Of a DNA stretch of 64,000 nt, positions 25,901 to 37,900 are shown piece after piece. The DNA lies in NCBI GenBank assembly GCA_940671915.1, contig CALNVZ010003435.1, forward strand, positions 6,759,972 through 6,823,971, in the 5' to 3' direction. Source of the stretch: Paracentrotus lividus (taxonomy: Eukaryota > Echinodermata > Echinoidea > Camarodonta > Echinidae). Position numbers and translations under genes: made by a program. The notes beneath the pieces are model-generated. The model was not told where the DNA came from. It ran no database searches and saw only the letters and a program-made list of their open reading frames with translations. Each line of letters starts with the position of its first letter. The stretch's first letter is position 1.

Positions 25901-28900
25901 AGAAGAGGAAAGAAAGATATAAACAAAGAAATACAAAAGAGTAGAGACAGAAAAGAAGATGAGAGACAACACAAAGAAATAACGGAATAGAAGAAGAAAG
26001 AAAGATAGATAAACAAACAAAGAAATACATTTTAAAAAATAAATGAAGAAAGAAAGATAAAATAAGTAAAATGAAGAAATACATAAGAATATAATGATGG
26101 AAAAGAAGGGAAAAGAAACATAAAGAAATATAAAATAAAGAAATACATGAGAAAACACAAGAGAACTCTTTTCATCGATTCAATTCCACTCGTTGCTACG
26201 GTAACCTACCACGGCAAGTTTTGAGAGAGCGTCTGTTAAGACGGTAGCAATATTCGACCACCCGTGGTTTTATGGAATGTTACCCTACTTTTTCTACCCT
26301 GGCTTTCTCCGGACGTTGTCCGGACAATGTCTATTAAAACGGGGCTTAAGAGTGTCGAGATGCAACAAACTCTTCCTTCTCTGTAGATGAAAATCATAGA
26401 ACTCAAAAGTAACAAAACATCAAAACCAATTTTCCAGCCCAAGAATCCTGTTAGCTTCCTATGATGTTGACATACTGTCACAGTTCTTGGCAAGCATGGC
26501 TAGATGGAGTGTTGATGGAGTGCATTAGTTGTTTAGGTTTTTTTTTCTAGTTTATCAGAGGCTGGCAGACTTTGTTTAGTGAGCAAACATTTGATAGAGA
26601 ATTAACAACTATTCCATGTATGTGGGCCCCAGCTTGACTCAATATTGTCACGCTTAACTGGACATGTCAAATTATATCACATAATTTTTGTTCTTTCTCA
26701 TTTGATTGTCGTAGTTGAATATAAAAGTAACAACAATCAGAATGATAGTAGGGGAGACCGGGTATGGAAGTTACATGGGTCAGTTGTTACAGTTCTCAGT
26801 GTGCTAAGATGGAACAAGAGAGGATGTGCTAACTGGCATCTATATACAGCCTACACATAGCTGTGATGAACTGCCGGTCGTGAGGTTTCTCCGTTGTTTT
26901 ATTTTAAAAAAAAAATTTTTTTACAGTTCAAAGTAAATTTTTGACAAAAATTGAAATTTGTAATAGCTCTGACAACTGAAGGCACATGATGATAGTCTGG
27001 TATTGTAAATATAGTACATGTATGTCACTAATATACCCCCTAGCCATGCCCTGTAATTCTGCCTAATGACTGTGCTACAGTTGATTTCTGTGTGTAAAAT
27101 CACCCATGGGGTAGGTTGTTACAACAACCTACCCCATGTTGATGTAACAACTTACCCCAATTACATTACATATGTAAAATTACATTTTGTCTCAATTTTC
27201 AGGTGTTAATATTTTTATTTTTCTATTATTACTTTTGTCTATTCTAGAGCTCTACTTGATCTACTGTTAACGATGTCAAGAAACTGGAAAGTTGAAATTA
27301 AAGTATGGTATAAGAGATTTACATATTGTAACAATTGACCCCGTATGGTGTAACAACCTACCCCGTATATGGGGTAGGTTGTTACAAAAAAATGTCTTCA
27401 CTAATTAAGCTGTAGTTAATTAGTGTTTACATGTTTTCAAGTTTTATATGCCTCAGGTTTTAGCCAACATAATAGGCTAACTACAGACCCAATATGGAGT
27501 GCGTGAGTTCTTTCATTAGAATTATCTGGCCCAAAATGTGAATTTTGTAACGTCCATACCCGGTCTCCCCTATTGAGATATAAGAATATTTGAATTGTGA
27601 GTTTTAGACTAGCATCTATCTGTTTGTGTGAGCTGAGGCGAGTTTCCATGACATGTAGCAGTATAAAATTATGGGGGAAGTTATAAAATATTGTGAAGGT
27701 TTTGAAATTGAAACTTTACAACCAATTTTTTTTAGCATTCTCTGTCTATTCAATGAATAACTTCCATTTTCCATTTATTGCCATCAAAGGGTATCATTCA
27801 TCACTTGAAATGCATGGATCTTTGCCACTGGTGTCTTTGAATTAACTTTTTATGTATCTGGATAATATATTAATTTACCTAGTATATTCAAGTAACTAAA
27901 TCATTCCAGGCCAGCAATTTTGTAAGGGGGAAAAATTTTGAATTTTCATTTTGCAAATAAACAGTCTGGATTTGACAAATACTGTTCCATAATTTTCAAT
28001 GTATTGTCTGAAATTTTTTGAAAGAGACATTATTTATGAGTACATGCAGACAAACAACATCACAATTTATTTTCTAGTTGCAATTTTATATCTTATGCAG
28101 TCACGATAATCTGACAGTGTAACATACATGTAGGAGTTGTCTTATTTGTTTCATCTCGTTTACAGCGATTATCTACAATGAAAGAGAGATGATTGTGGTG
28201 AAGAAGTATAATGATGGAAGGTCGTTTGGTGTCTTGGCGTGATGAAATGGATACTGACCATGGCTTAGAATGGGCGCCACATGGTCCAGTATTCGTCCAT
28301 CTTCAATGCAAGTGTGTTCATATTGTCATTTAAGCCTTTGATCGTCTCCCTCATTAGGGTGATTGAAAAGACTGTTCATCCCACCCAAACTCTTTTCATG
28401 AAGATAATGAAACATTGTCTTCCTTGAAGATAATGAAACGTTGTATGACCTTCTTGAAGACATTCAAAGTTCATTTTGAAATTTAATTGTTGGATTGTCC
28501 TTCTGAAGTCTCTGATCCAGTGCCATCCATGTTCATATTGTCATTCAATACTTCCCACTTTTCTTATGAAACATTGTCTGACCTCATCCTCTGTTCATGT
28601 TGCATTTTTATTCTTTACTAAACAATTTCTGTCTCTGTTTCATGTGTCCTTTAATCCTCTGAAAGATTATGAAACATTGTCTGCTGACCTTCTTGAATAC
28701 ATAACTGTTCATTTTAGACTGTCCTTCAGCAATCAAACAATGTTTGTCCATATTTTGTAAGGCGGTTTTGTTTATATTGTTGTTCAATGCACATGAAGAT
28801 GATCAAGAGCTACCTGATGACATGTGGGCCTATATAAACACATCACTGTTCATTTTTCCTTTGATGAACTAGTTCTCTTTTTATTTCATAAGGCACCCTT

Positions 28901-31900
28901 GTTCATGGTACATTTCAAGTCTTATGAAGAGGATTTGAATCAGGACCTGATCTGTTTCAATATAATAATTCATATACGTCTATAGAGCTAATCAATTTGC
29001 ATTTTCATGTTATTTTCATGTTGCACACCATTTGGTGACATGTTGTTTGTCTGTATGACATTGTCCCATTGTATTCATTTTGGAAAAGACCAATTTCTAT
29101 TTATCACTCTCTTCTGGACATCTCTTTTCAACTACATGTAGAGTTGTTCTATGTGCATCTCATAAGATGAGAGGTTTTTATCTGTTCTAAGGTTGTTCAC
29201 TTCTTGCCCTTCTCAAAAATAGGATTAGACAATGTCTGACCCCCATCAATACATCCCTGTTGAGCAAATTAGTTTTTAATCCTTCAATTGCATCTTATGG
29301 AGGGATTTGCTCCATGTCTCTGCTCAGTAAATTTGTCAGCGCATCAATAGGCTTGTTATGGTATTATGCTCTATGAAAGCCTTATTTATAATGTTAATAA
29401 AATAATCATCATTTTCTGTCCAATGTGCAAATAATTTCTCATCCCATTGGCGGAGTGAACTGATTTCTTCCTTTATTTAGCTGTGTGTAAATGAGAGAAT
29501 TCAATATTCAACTGGTTAATCTTTCTAACCCATCTTATGAAGTTGATATTAACATCTTCTGACCTTTACATCCCTGTTCATGTTTTAATTTAATCCTTTG
29601 ATTGCACCGTTCTTCATTAAGGGGAATTAATTATGTAGTGTCATGCTTCTGAACTGAGGATGATTGATTAAAAATGTATGTGTTCATACTAAAGAATCGT
29701 GATATGTCAGACATGTGATACTCATAAAAGCCAGTGTTCATCAGGTAGCCAAATTTGCAGTGTTCACACCATATTTTATCCTTGAACGTATCTCTTAGGG
29801 TAACACTAATGAGCGAATACCACCAGCCTTGACTTCTTTAATAAATTTCTCCTTTTCTTTTTGGGAGTTGATTAAAAAGAGTGAACAGCTTCAATTCAAG
29901 TTTTTTTTTCATAGAAGCTTAATAATTCATGATATTGAAAGCTAGAAAAGCACCATGAACAAAACGCTGTAGTAGCTACCAGCAGATGTAATAGCCTTAT
30001 TGTGTCAGAGCTCATAATAATTTTTAACCATCCGTTTTGGCACATAATGGGGGGGGGGTTCATGGGCCCCTGTTTGAATTTCAATATTTGGAGGTCTTTT
30101 CTTCAAATTATTTTTCAAAAACTCAGAAAAATTATTGAAGGTTTAGCAGAAAAAAAGAATAATACATGTACTAAGATGTAAGTGTGAACGGTGCCTCTGT
30201 GGTGTGAGAAACCGTGGGTTGTGAGGCAAACTCTAATCATAAATTCATATCATGCTAGATAAATGGCTCTCATATGCTCCTCTGTCAGCCGTATTCCTTA
30301 CAGGGGAGGTCAGTGGTGCAGAACATTGCTTAAAGGGAAGAACTACTCAAAGGATGTAGTAAACAATTTGCGTTCACCATTTGATATATAAAACTTCATG
30401 TATTGGTATGTTGTCTTGATGATCATACAGTATTCAATTATGATGTAAGCATGTACATTTTTTAAAAAGTAAGACAAGAATGATGAACAGTAAAGATAAA
30501 AATTATGTGAGATGAAGGTAGCTAATTTCAAAACACAAACGAGAGGAGAATATAAAGAATTTAGGGAGGAATATTGGTGGATAGAAGATAATTAGGAGAG
30601 AGATACAGACAGCCCAAGTGAGAGACAAAGAAAGGAAGATAGATATAAGCAACCAGAGAGGATAATTCAGCCATATAAATAGAGATAGAAAGAAAGAAAT
30701 GGATAACTAGAGAGTGGGAAGAAGAGAGGAAATATGGATAAAAGAAAAATATCTGGAGGGTTTCCATGTTACAGTAAATCATGACTCCCTCCTGAGACGG
30801 ACAGAGATGACACTGTATGGGGAGAAGTTGCACGTATCCCATGCATGAAATTACACTTCATCCTCATTTATTCCCTATTCTCCGAATCTAGGAACACTTT
30901 CTCAAAAAGGCAACAGTACTGGTACCTGCCATAAGGTCGCTGCTGTATTTCACAAATTCTTTGGAGGAACAACCTTTTTGCAGATAACATGAGTTCATAA
31001 TTTACTAGACTGTATTTTATCTATAATTTTATTACCTATCCTCTGTTTTTTAGGACACTCTTTTTTAGTTCTAAAAACTCAATGCTGCTTTTGCCTGCAA
31101 TAAGGTCGCTACTGCCATTGTTGATGCTTTCGTAGGAACTTTGTAGGGAACCATCTCCTTTTTCCAGGAATGTTTCATTTTCAATTCCCAAAACACAGCA
31201 ACATCTACTGCTGTTGAACAAAGGAAAAAAAAAAGGAAAAAAAAAGAAGAAGAGGGTAGTATCACGAAAACTAAGAAATTATTTGCCTGTACAAAGCCAT
31301 TATGGCATTTTTTTAAAAATAAAAATTATCGTCCTACAGCGGGGATGAGGGTGTAAGGGTTTCATTTGACATTCCCTTTACCTGCTAAACAAGAAATCTT
31401 ACGCCCTTCTGGCACTCAACATAGTGAATCCCAGGTGAGCATCTTCATCCTGGTGTCCATTTCATTCATTTCCAGGAGTTGATCAAGACCTACTATTCAG
31501 CCATGCAGTGAATGGTGCGGTTTCATTTGATTTATTGCCACCGATGGTTCTATGAACATAAAATATATATCAGTAGCAAGACGAGGCTAGATCCTTGAAT
31601 CTTTGTTTAACTTACCAATGTATCATTGTTTAATTTTCCAATGTACACTGATGTATCTCATCTGTTACTGTTAGCTGCTAATGCTGCTAATGCCAAAGAA
31701 ACAAATATCAAGTTTGTTATGTTTCACTACATTGAAGGATTTCACAACCCCATTCCCAATTTACCTCCCCTGGGTTGAGTGTGGCAAAGGCATATTAATG
31801 TCTTGCCAAACAACAGAGATTCCAACCCTGCATGTTATGAAGTGAGAATGAGATATTACTAGGTTTTTAAACCTATCAACAATAGGAACTGGTACTTTGT

Positions 31901-34900
31901 GTATTAAGCTATAGGAACAAGATAATTTAGTCGTCAATGGGTTAAGCTTCAAGAAAACACACAATGTGTATGATTGGTCAATAGGGAACAATATGACTTG
32001 GCCCCCTCCTCGCTCTCAAGCCGCAGATCTTATCTGAAGTCGGGTGAATGGCCTAGAGATGGCAGATAGAGACGTAGTGCTGTTCATTGCATTGTCGTTG
32101 CTCCATTCATTGGCGGGGTAGCTCAGTGCAGGGGGAAATGAAGCTAGTCATAATGAATTGAGACAAATTGATCTCATTGAGCAAGAGAGTGGAGTTCTCT
32201 GATTGCTTTAGAGGATGGAAGTAGTCTCTCATTGGTTTCCTCAACTTCATAATAATGTACAGGGATAGTGGAGCATTGTACAGAGAGACATAGGGAGTAG
32301 AGATAGAGATAGAGAGAGAGAGAGGGAGAGGAAGATGCATGCATGGATAAAGGCAGAGAAGAAGAGAAACAAAGGGAGAGAGGGAGAAAGACATAGAAGA
32401 AAAAAAGAAGATATAGAAGGGGATATAGAAGAGACAAGGAGAAAAGGAGACTGCCATCTCGAAGAAGAGATGAGAGAGGGAAGTGAAATGGATTTTGGAA
32501 TACATCAAGGTATAGATTTATTTGGATGACAGCGTAGCATCTCCAGTCATAGTAATAAAGATTGTCATGCAGTACTGTACAATGTACAGGAAAAAGGGGG
32601 AGGGGCAGATCAAGGTATCTCTGTGCTAGGAGGGATTTGAGCCGGTCATCTTCTGTACATGCAGTACTAGTGACTTAACCTACATGGCATGGCAAGAAGC
32701 CATTTCTAGTGCACCATATGATGAATCAGACACAAATGTCTCTCATGTATATAAACTCAGTAAGAATGAAAATAATTGGGAGGTCCTTGTTGTTGTATGA
32801 TGTACAGTTTATCATGGAGTAAGCAGCTCACTAGAAAGGAAAGTGAACCCCTCTGCGGTTTATTGCACAGCGATATAATTCATCATAAGGAGGTATCCTG
32901 TCTTGAACAGACAGAAGAGGCTCATAAAGGGATACTTTCAATTTGAAGAATTCTGAGAGGTTGCGTTGCTAGGAAAGATGCGGTTTGTCTTGGCTAACTG
33001 CCTACCATAGAAAGGATCATGAATAAACCTCATAGTGAGGTTCGAAGGTACATATGAGAGGTAAATCAGATATTAAATCATATCTTCTCCTGAAAGTTAA
33101 ATAGGCACTTCTTTCACACACAGTTCATACCCTTATGGCTATTAACATCATTCATTCTTCTGAGGATTTTTTTTTTATTTTTTAAGTAGAGTATGTTGGA
33201 TTCAAAACACAAAAATGAGAAAACAAAAACAAAAAAATATGTATATCTAAATGTTAAATATTTACACTTTTTTTTTTTTTTTTTTGTCAAACAAATTTGT
33301 AAGATAATAGGCAGGTGTATGAAGATGCTATTGTTTGATGCGAGCCTCAAATTGGCAGCCATTCAATGCCATTTGGGTAAATAATTGGGGATCTGACTGT
33401 CTGAGAGAAGAGAGTGTTACCAACAAGAGGTCATTACACAATAGGACAGCAGTAAACAAACAGATTACAATGAAAAACCCTGGATTAATAAAGTACATCC
33501 AACTCTAAACGTGCCCTGTTTCTAATGTTTGTGGTCAGTCCAGCCATACTGCTAGCATAAGTAAAGACGAACTTTAATTCATCTTTACACCTGACTGAAG
33601 TAGACCTTAATTTATATCATACTAGCTCCAAGTACAGTACGAGATATATTTTTTATAAACAAATGGAAAGAGCATGTTGGCTACATTTAGAAAACAAGAA
33701 CAAATATAGAATATAATGAACACATTTTTTAAGTTGGAGGTATTCTATGATACAATTTGTAATTTGTCTTCCCTCATATTTTTAAGATATATACACTTTC
33801 TTCTACACTCTTACATTCTTTGTATTTTAAGTGACCATTCCTTGTTTCCTTTATTTGCATCTTCCGTCTTCTCTTCTTTTACTATTAACTTCCCTCTCTA
33901 TGGATCCATCCATTGAATAGATTGCCTCTAATCAAATAAAGATACGCAGTGTTTGGATGAGAGAAAAAGACGCTGTTCATACACAATGATCTTGATACAC
34001 TATAGCTATCCCGTAACAGTAAAGCTACATTTTAAAATATTGCGTACACTAAAAATACATCTAAAATTTCATCTTACATGGGGTCAAACGTTTACTGTAA
34101 GTAGAACTCTATAAAGAATCACAGTCCACTTTCTAATGTTCAGAAAACCTTTGAGGTAATCTGTTATTTGTATGCTTGGGCAATTCCAACATAGCTAACA
34201 TTGAACTGGTGATCTCCCCGAACGCTGTATCAAGTTTTCAGATAAATATTTTTGCATAATACTGTATGGGTAACCTATTTGTGCTATGTTTACGGTGATT
34301 CTGTTTATGTTTTGGGATAAACTTGTAGCACATGAACATGCTCTCAGTTACCCAATGTGAGAGTGCTATTGAGCATGATAATTAAGTTAACCTTTTCCCC
34401 CACCAAGCCAACTCCACATGGTTCATTTTGAGATGTGTTTACAAGTATGATTGATTTCCTTGGGTACTCGATATCAAAACGTTTGTTTAGAGCAGGACAA
34501 AGAGGTGGTGTAGTGAGGAAAGGTTGCACAAAGGACATGATATGTTTGATATGATTATATCCAGTATAACTTTATTAGGGAAGTATTAGTTTCAACATCA
34601 CAATAGCATTCAAGATTGGTTTTCTTTCTAATGTGGTTGACATAATATATCAAAGTCAAGGTTTATTCATTTTGTGATATTCTTTTCCTTGTAGAAGTTA
34701 TACCTTAATTTTTTCCAGGCTACTACTACCCCAGTAAAAGTATCTGTCTAATTCTTCATTTTCTTTGAAGCATGTGTTTAATAGACCCTCTTCTTTAGAA
34801 TATGGACATGAACAGGTGTATATTTTGTATTCTTAATTCAGGTTCATCTTTAATACCAGAAATGGTAATGCAACCCCCAAAACCCATTTCCCAATTTTCA

Positions 34901-37900
34901 AGCTCTGCATGCAATCCAATACAATAAAACCAGCTACATTCACTGTTGTTCTTCTACAGGTAACCTCATGTGCAATACCAGTTAGACAGTGCCATGCAGG
35001 ATGTTAATGAAATATTCTTCCTTATTTGTTGCTGTTCAGGTAAACCTCATGTGCAATACCAGTTAGACAGTGCCATGCAGGATGTTAATGAAATGTTCTT
35101 CTTTATTTGTTGCTGTTCAGGTAAACCTCATGTGCAATACCAGTTAGACAGTGCCATGCAGGATGTTAATGACATGTTTTTTTTTTCTTATTGTTGCGTT
35201 CAGGTAACCTCATGTGCAATACCAGTTAGACAGTGCCATGCATGATATTAATGACATGTTTTTTTTTCTTCTTTATTTGTTGCTGTTCAGGTAAACCTCA
35301 TGTGCAATACCAGTTAGACAGTGCCATGCAGGATGTTAATGACATGTTCATCCTCCTGGAAGAGGCAGAAAAAAGTGCTTGCCGTAGCGCCCTCATCGAG
35401 GAGAGGAGTAGATTCTGCACTCTGGTCGGCTTCCTCGGACCAGTTGTTGTGAGTACATCAATTTGTTCTGTAACTTTTAATAGCATTTTTAAATCTCTAT
35501 GAAACACCCAAATAAATGTTCTTTTTGGTAATTCTGCACTGTGATTGGTTTCCTTTGGCAGTTGTTGTGAATCTATCAAGAAATCTAGGAAATTATCTAA
35601 TTCATCAGAATGGCCTGAGAATACAGTTCTTCCCTGTAAATTTTAGTCTGCATTCTGATAGTAATAATAATGTTACCCTATTTATTTCTAATATTCAAGG
35701 AGAGAGGCTGAAAGCTAAATCTTCATAGAGAAAGCAACTTCAATTGAAGGATATGTAAAAACGACTCCAAAGGTAAAGTTTTGAAAAAGGAGGTAGTATG
35801 ATAGCAATTTTTTCTTTAAATTGAAATTCATACTAAATTAAAATGTCCCTCTGAACTTGATGTACATCTCAATACTTTGACAACCTTTCTCTTGTTTCTT
35901 ATGGAATATCTGATGTTCTGTTGTTTTTTTTTTTAAAGGAGGATGAGATCTCAATGCTATCTGAAGTGGTTCATCTACAGACTGTTATGGAAGATCTGAG
36001 CATTCAGAGTAAAGATCCTCATATCCTACCACCGGCTAGTGAACAGGTCACCTGGACTTGAAGGGTCAAGATGTTCAGTGGTCATATGTAAGTCAACCAT
36101 CCGGCCATCTGTCCGTATCAGGACAATTACCCCAAGACAACTACCCCCTGCCCAGACATGGTGTTTGGGTTAGGTGTAGAGTTGGGTAGATTTTTGCGGA
36201 AGCATTTGTCGGGAGGGGGGGGGGCGGGTAATTTGTCCGGAACCACGTCTGTCATGTGAAGTCCTTATGGTTTTGTTGATAATTCACAGGTTTGAATTCA
36301 TTTAATTTCATGCTTTGGTGAGATATTAATTTTGCCACGCTAGATCTGAGTGTAATAAGTTCGTACTGGGTGAGATAATTTTTTTTTTTTTGGACATTTG
36401 CACTGGTAAACGGCTTAAAGGTTGTGTCAGCCTTTTGCAGGCAAAAAAAAATAAAATTTCTAGTTTTTGAAGAGATATATTAGTATATCAATGACTATAT
36501 CTTCCCACAACATGATTAAGCTCAAATGTGTATGTTTGTCACTATATTGCGATTATCAAATTCATTCCTATTTTTTCGAACCTCGAAAAATATACCGCAC
36601 AGTGCAAACCGTTGACCGTTAGCGCAGAGAATAATGCACGCTGATGCGCCGTGTGTATATTGCTGTGTGTGGTTCTGCGCTGCTCGCGCTACAATATCAA
36701 CGATGTTGATGGAGAGCTGGTCTAGATTGGTAGTCAGATTTTCGTTTCATATTACTGATCTAGGCAACCTATGACAGTAAGATTGAATAGACAGTATAGG
36801 TTGATCATATTCTAAAGTTATGCCAAGTTGCATTAGTTTTCGCAATTTGTGAAAAAGGCTGATACTACCTTTAAGCGGAGATTTGATTTCCAAACCCTGG
36901 ATGACATCAGATGCCCAAATCAATTCACATTGTAAAGACAATCTCTCTATACACGATCCTATTCATGCAACACTTCAACATGATTTTGTTAATGGCATAA
37001 ACAAACATCGTCTTTATTTCCTCTGTAGACTCCACAAGTTCTCCAACCCCTTCGACTGGTTCCCGTAAGTCCAGCATGTGCAGCATGAGCAGTCTGAACA
37101 GCTCCGATTCCCGCTCCAGCGGTTCCATGGCTTCAGCCCACTCCAATCACTCTCACCCAGCGTAGGTGGACCTAACAGCTACCACAGACATCGCAGCCCT
37201 CACAAGCCCAGCAACCCGGCCTGTCGTCTATCCAGCGTGTCCTCACAGGATTCAGGGTTCACATCCAGGACACCTTGTTCACACGGCCTGGTTCGCCCCC
37301 ATCGTCCACACCAGTGGTGGTAGTGGTAGTCAGGCCCCTCAGCAGCTCCCTCCTCTAAGGGTTGAGGAGGATGGGGACCGGTAGATGAGACCATGGCTTA
37401 TAGTCTCATGCTTCAGATGGCTAATGAGTATGCCCAGGTAAAGAAATATGTGATGCAGTAGACATTATTAGATACTTTTACGCCATATATTTCTCGTTCA
37501 TATATTTTCGCGATTTTGCTTCAAGACGAGTAATTTTATGAGAGTATATTTTCGTGAATTTACCATATTTTGCATTCATTTTGTACAGAAATATCAGGAA
37601 GGTTCAGTAAGTCGTGAAATTCACGAAAATTAAACCACCGTGAAATATTCAGCGTATGCTATAACTTGTTTAGCACAGGGTTGTAGGTTCTGGCTTGTGA
37701 TGTTCCTGGAATTCATTGTCACAACTGAACTTTCGAAAATTGATAATACATCATTGGTGTATGAACCTTTGATTCAGGGGTACATTTTTTTTTATAGAAA
37801 TTAGATTGAGGTGAGTACTAGAAATATGGAATAAGAACATTCTTATTATGGTCCAATCACAGTATAGACGAATTCGGACAGCGTTTCATGGAAGTGAGCC

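Larger units (their letters stand above)
19315..34959 (+). other. MTSS1 intron, about 15.6 kb, repeat-rich
   Basis: The largest intron in the window. It contains a diverged tandem array at 22610-23745, two TIR-bounded elements (25430-26346 and 26751-27570), a diverged repeated region at 28250-29620, purine-rich stretches at 30549-30740 and 32290-32480, and several microsatellites. I see no additional exon with MTSS1 similarity; vertebrate MTSS1 has adjacent I-BAR exons here, so none is required. Confidence 0.6.
36088..37028 (+). other. MTSS1 intron with a small foldback and a MITE
   Basis: Contains the foldback at 36115-36244 and the TIR element at 36414-36875, described separately. It ends at the acceptor cctctgtag. 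No further gene is seen. Confidence 0.65.

Noticed and set aside
25639..26158. Three overlapping - strand open frames of 125-165 residues
   Set aside because: They are antisense of a purine-rich repeat, consist almost only of F, L, S, Y, C and V, and lie inside a MITE.
34960..35290. Regularly spaced repeats that could suggest a CRISPR-like array
   Set aside because: The units are contiguous with no unique spacers, lie in a eukaryotic intron, and contain coding sequence of the adjoining exon.
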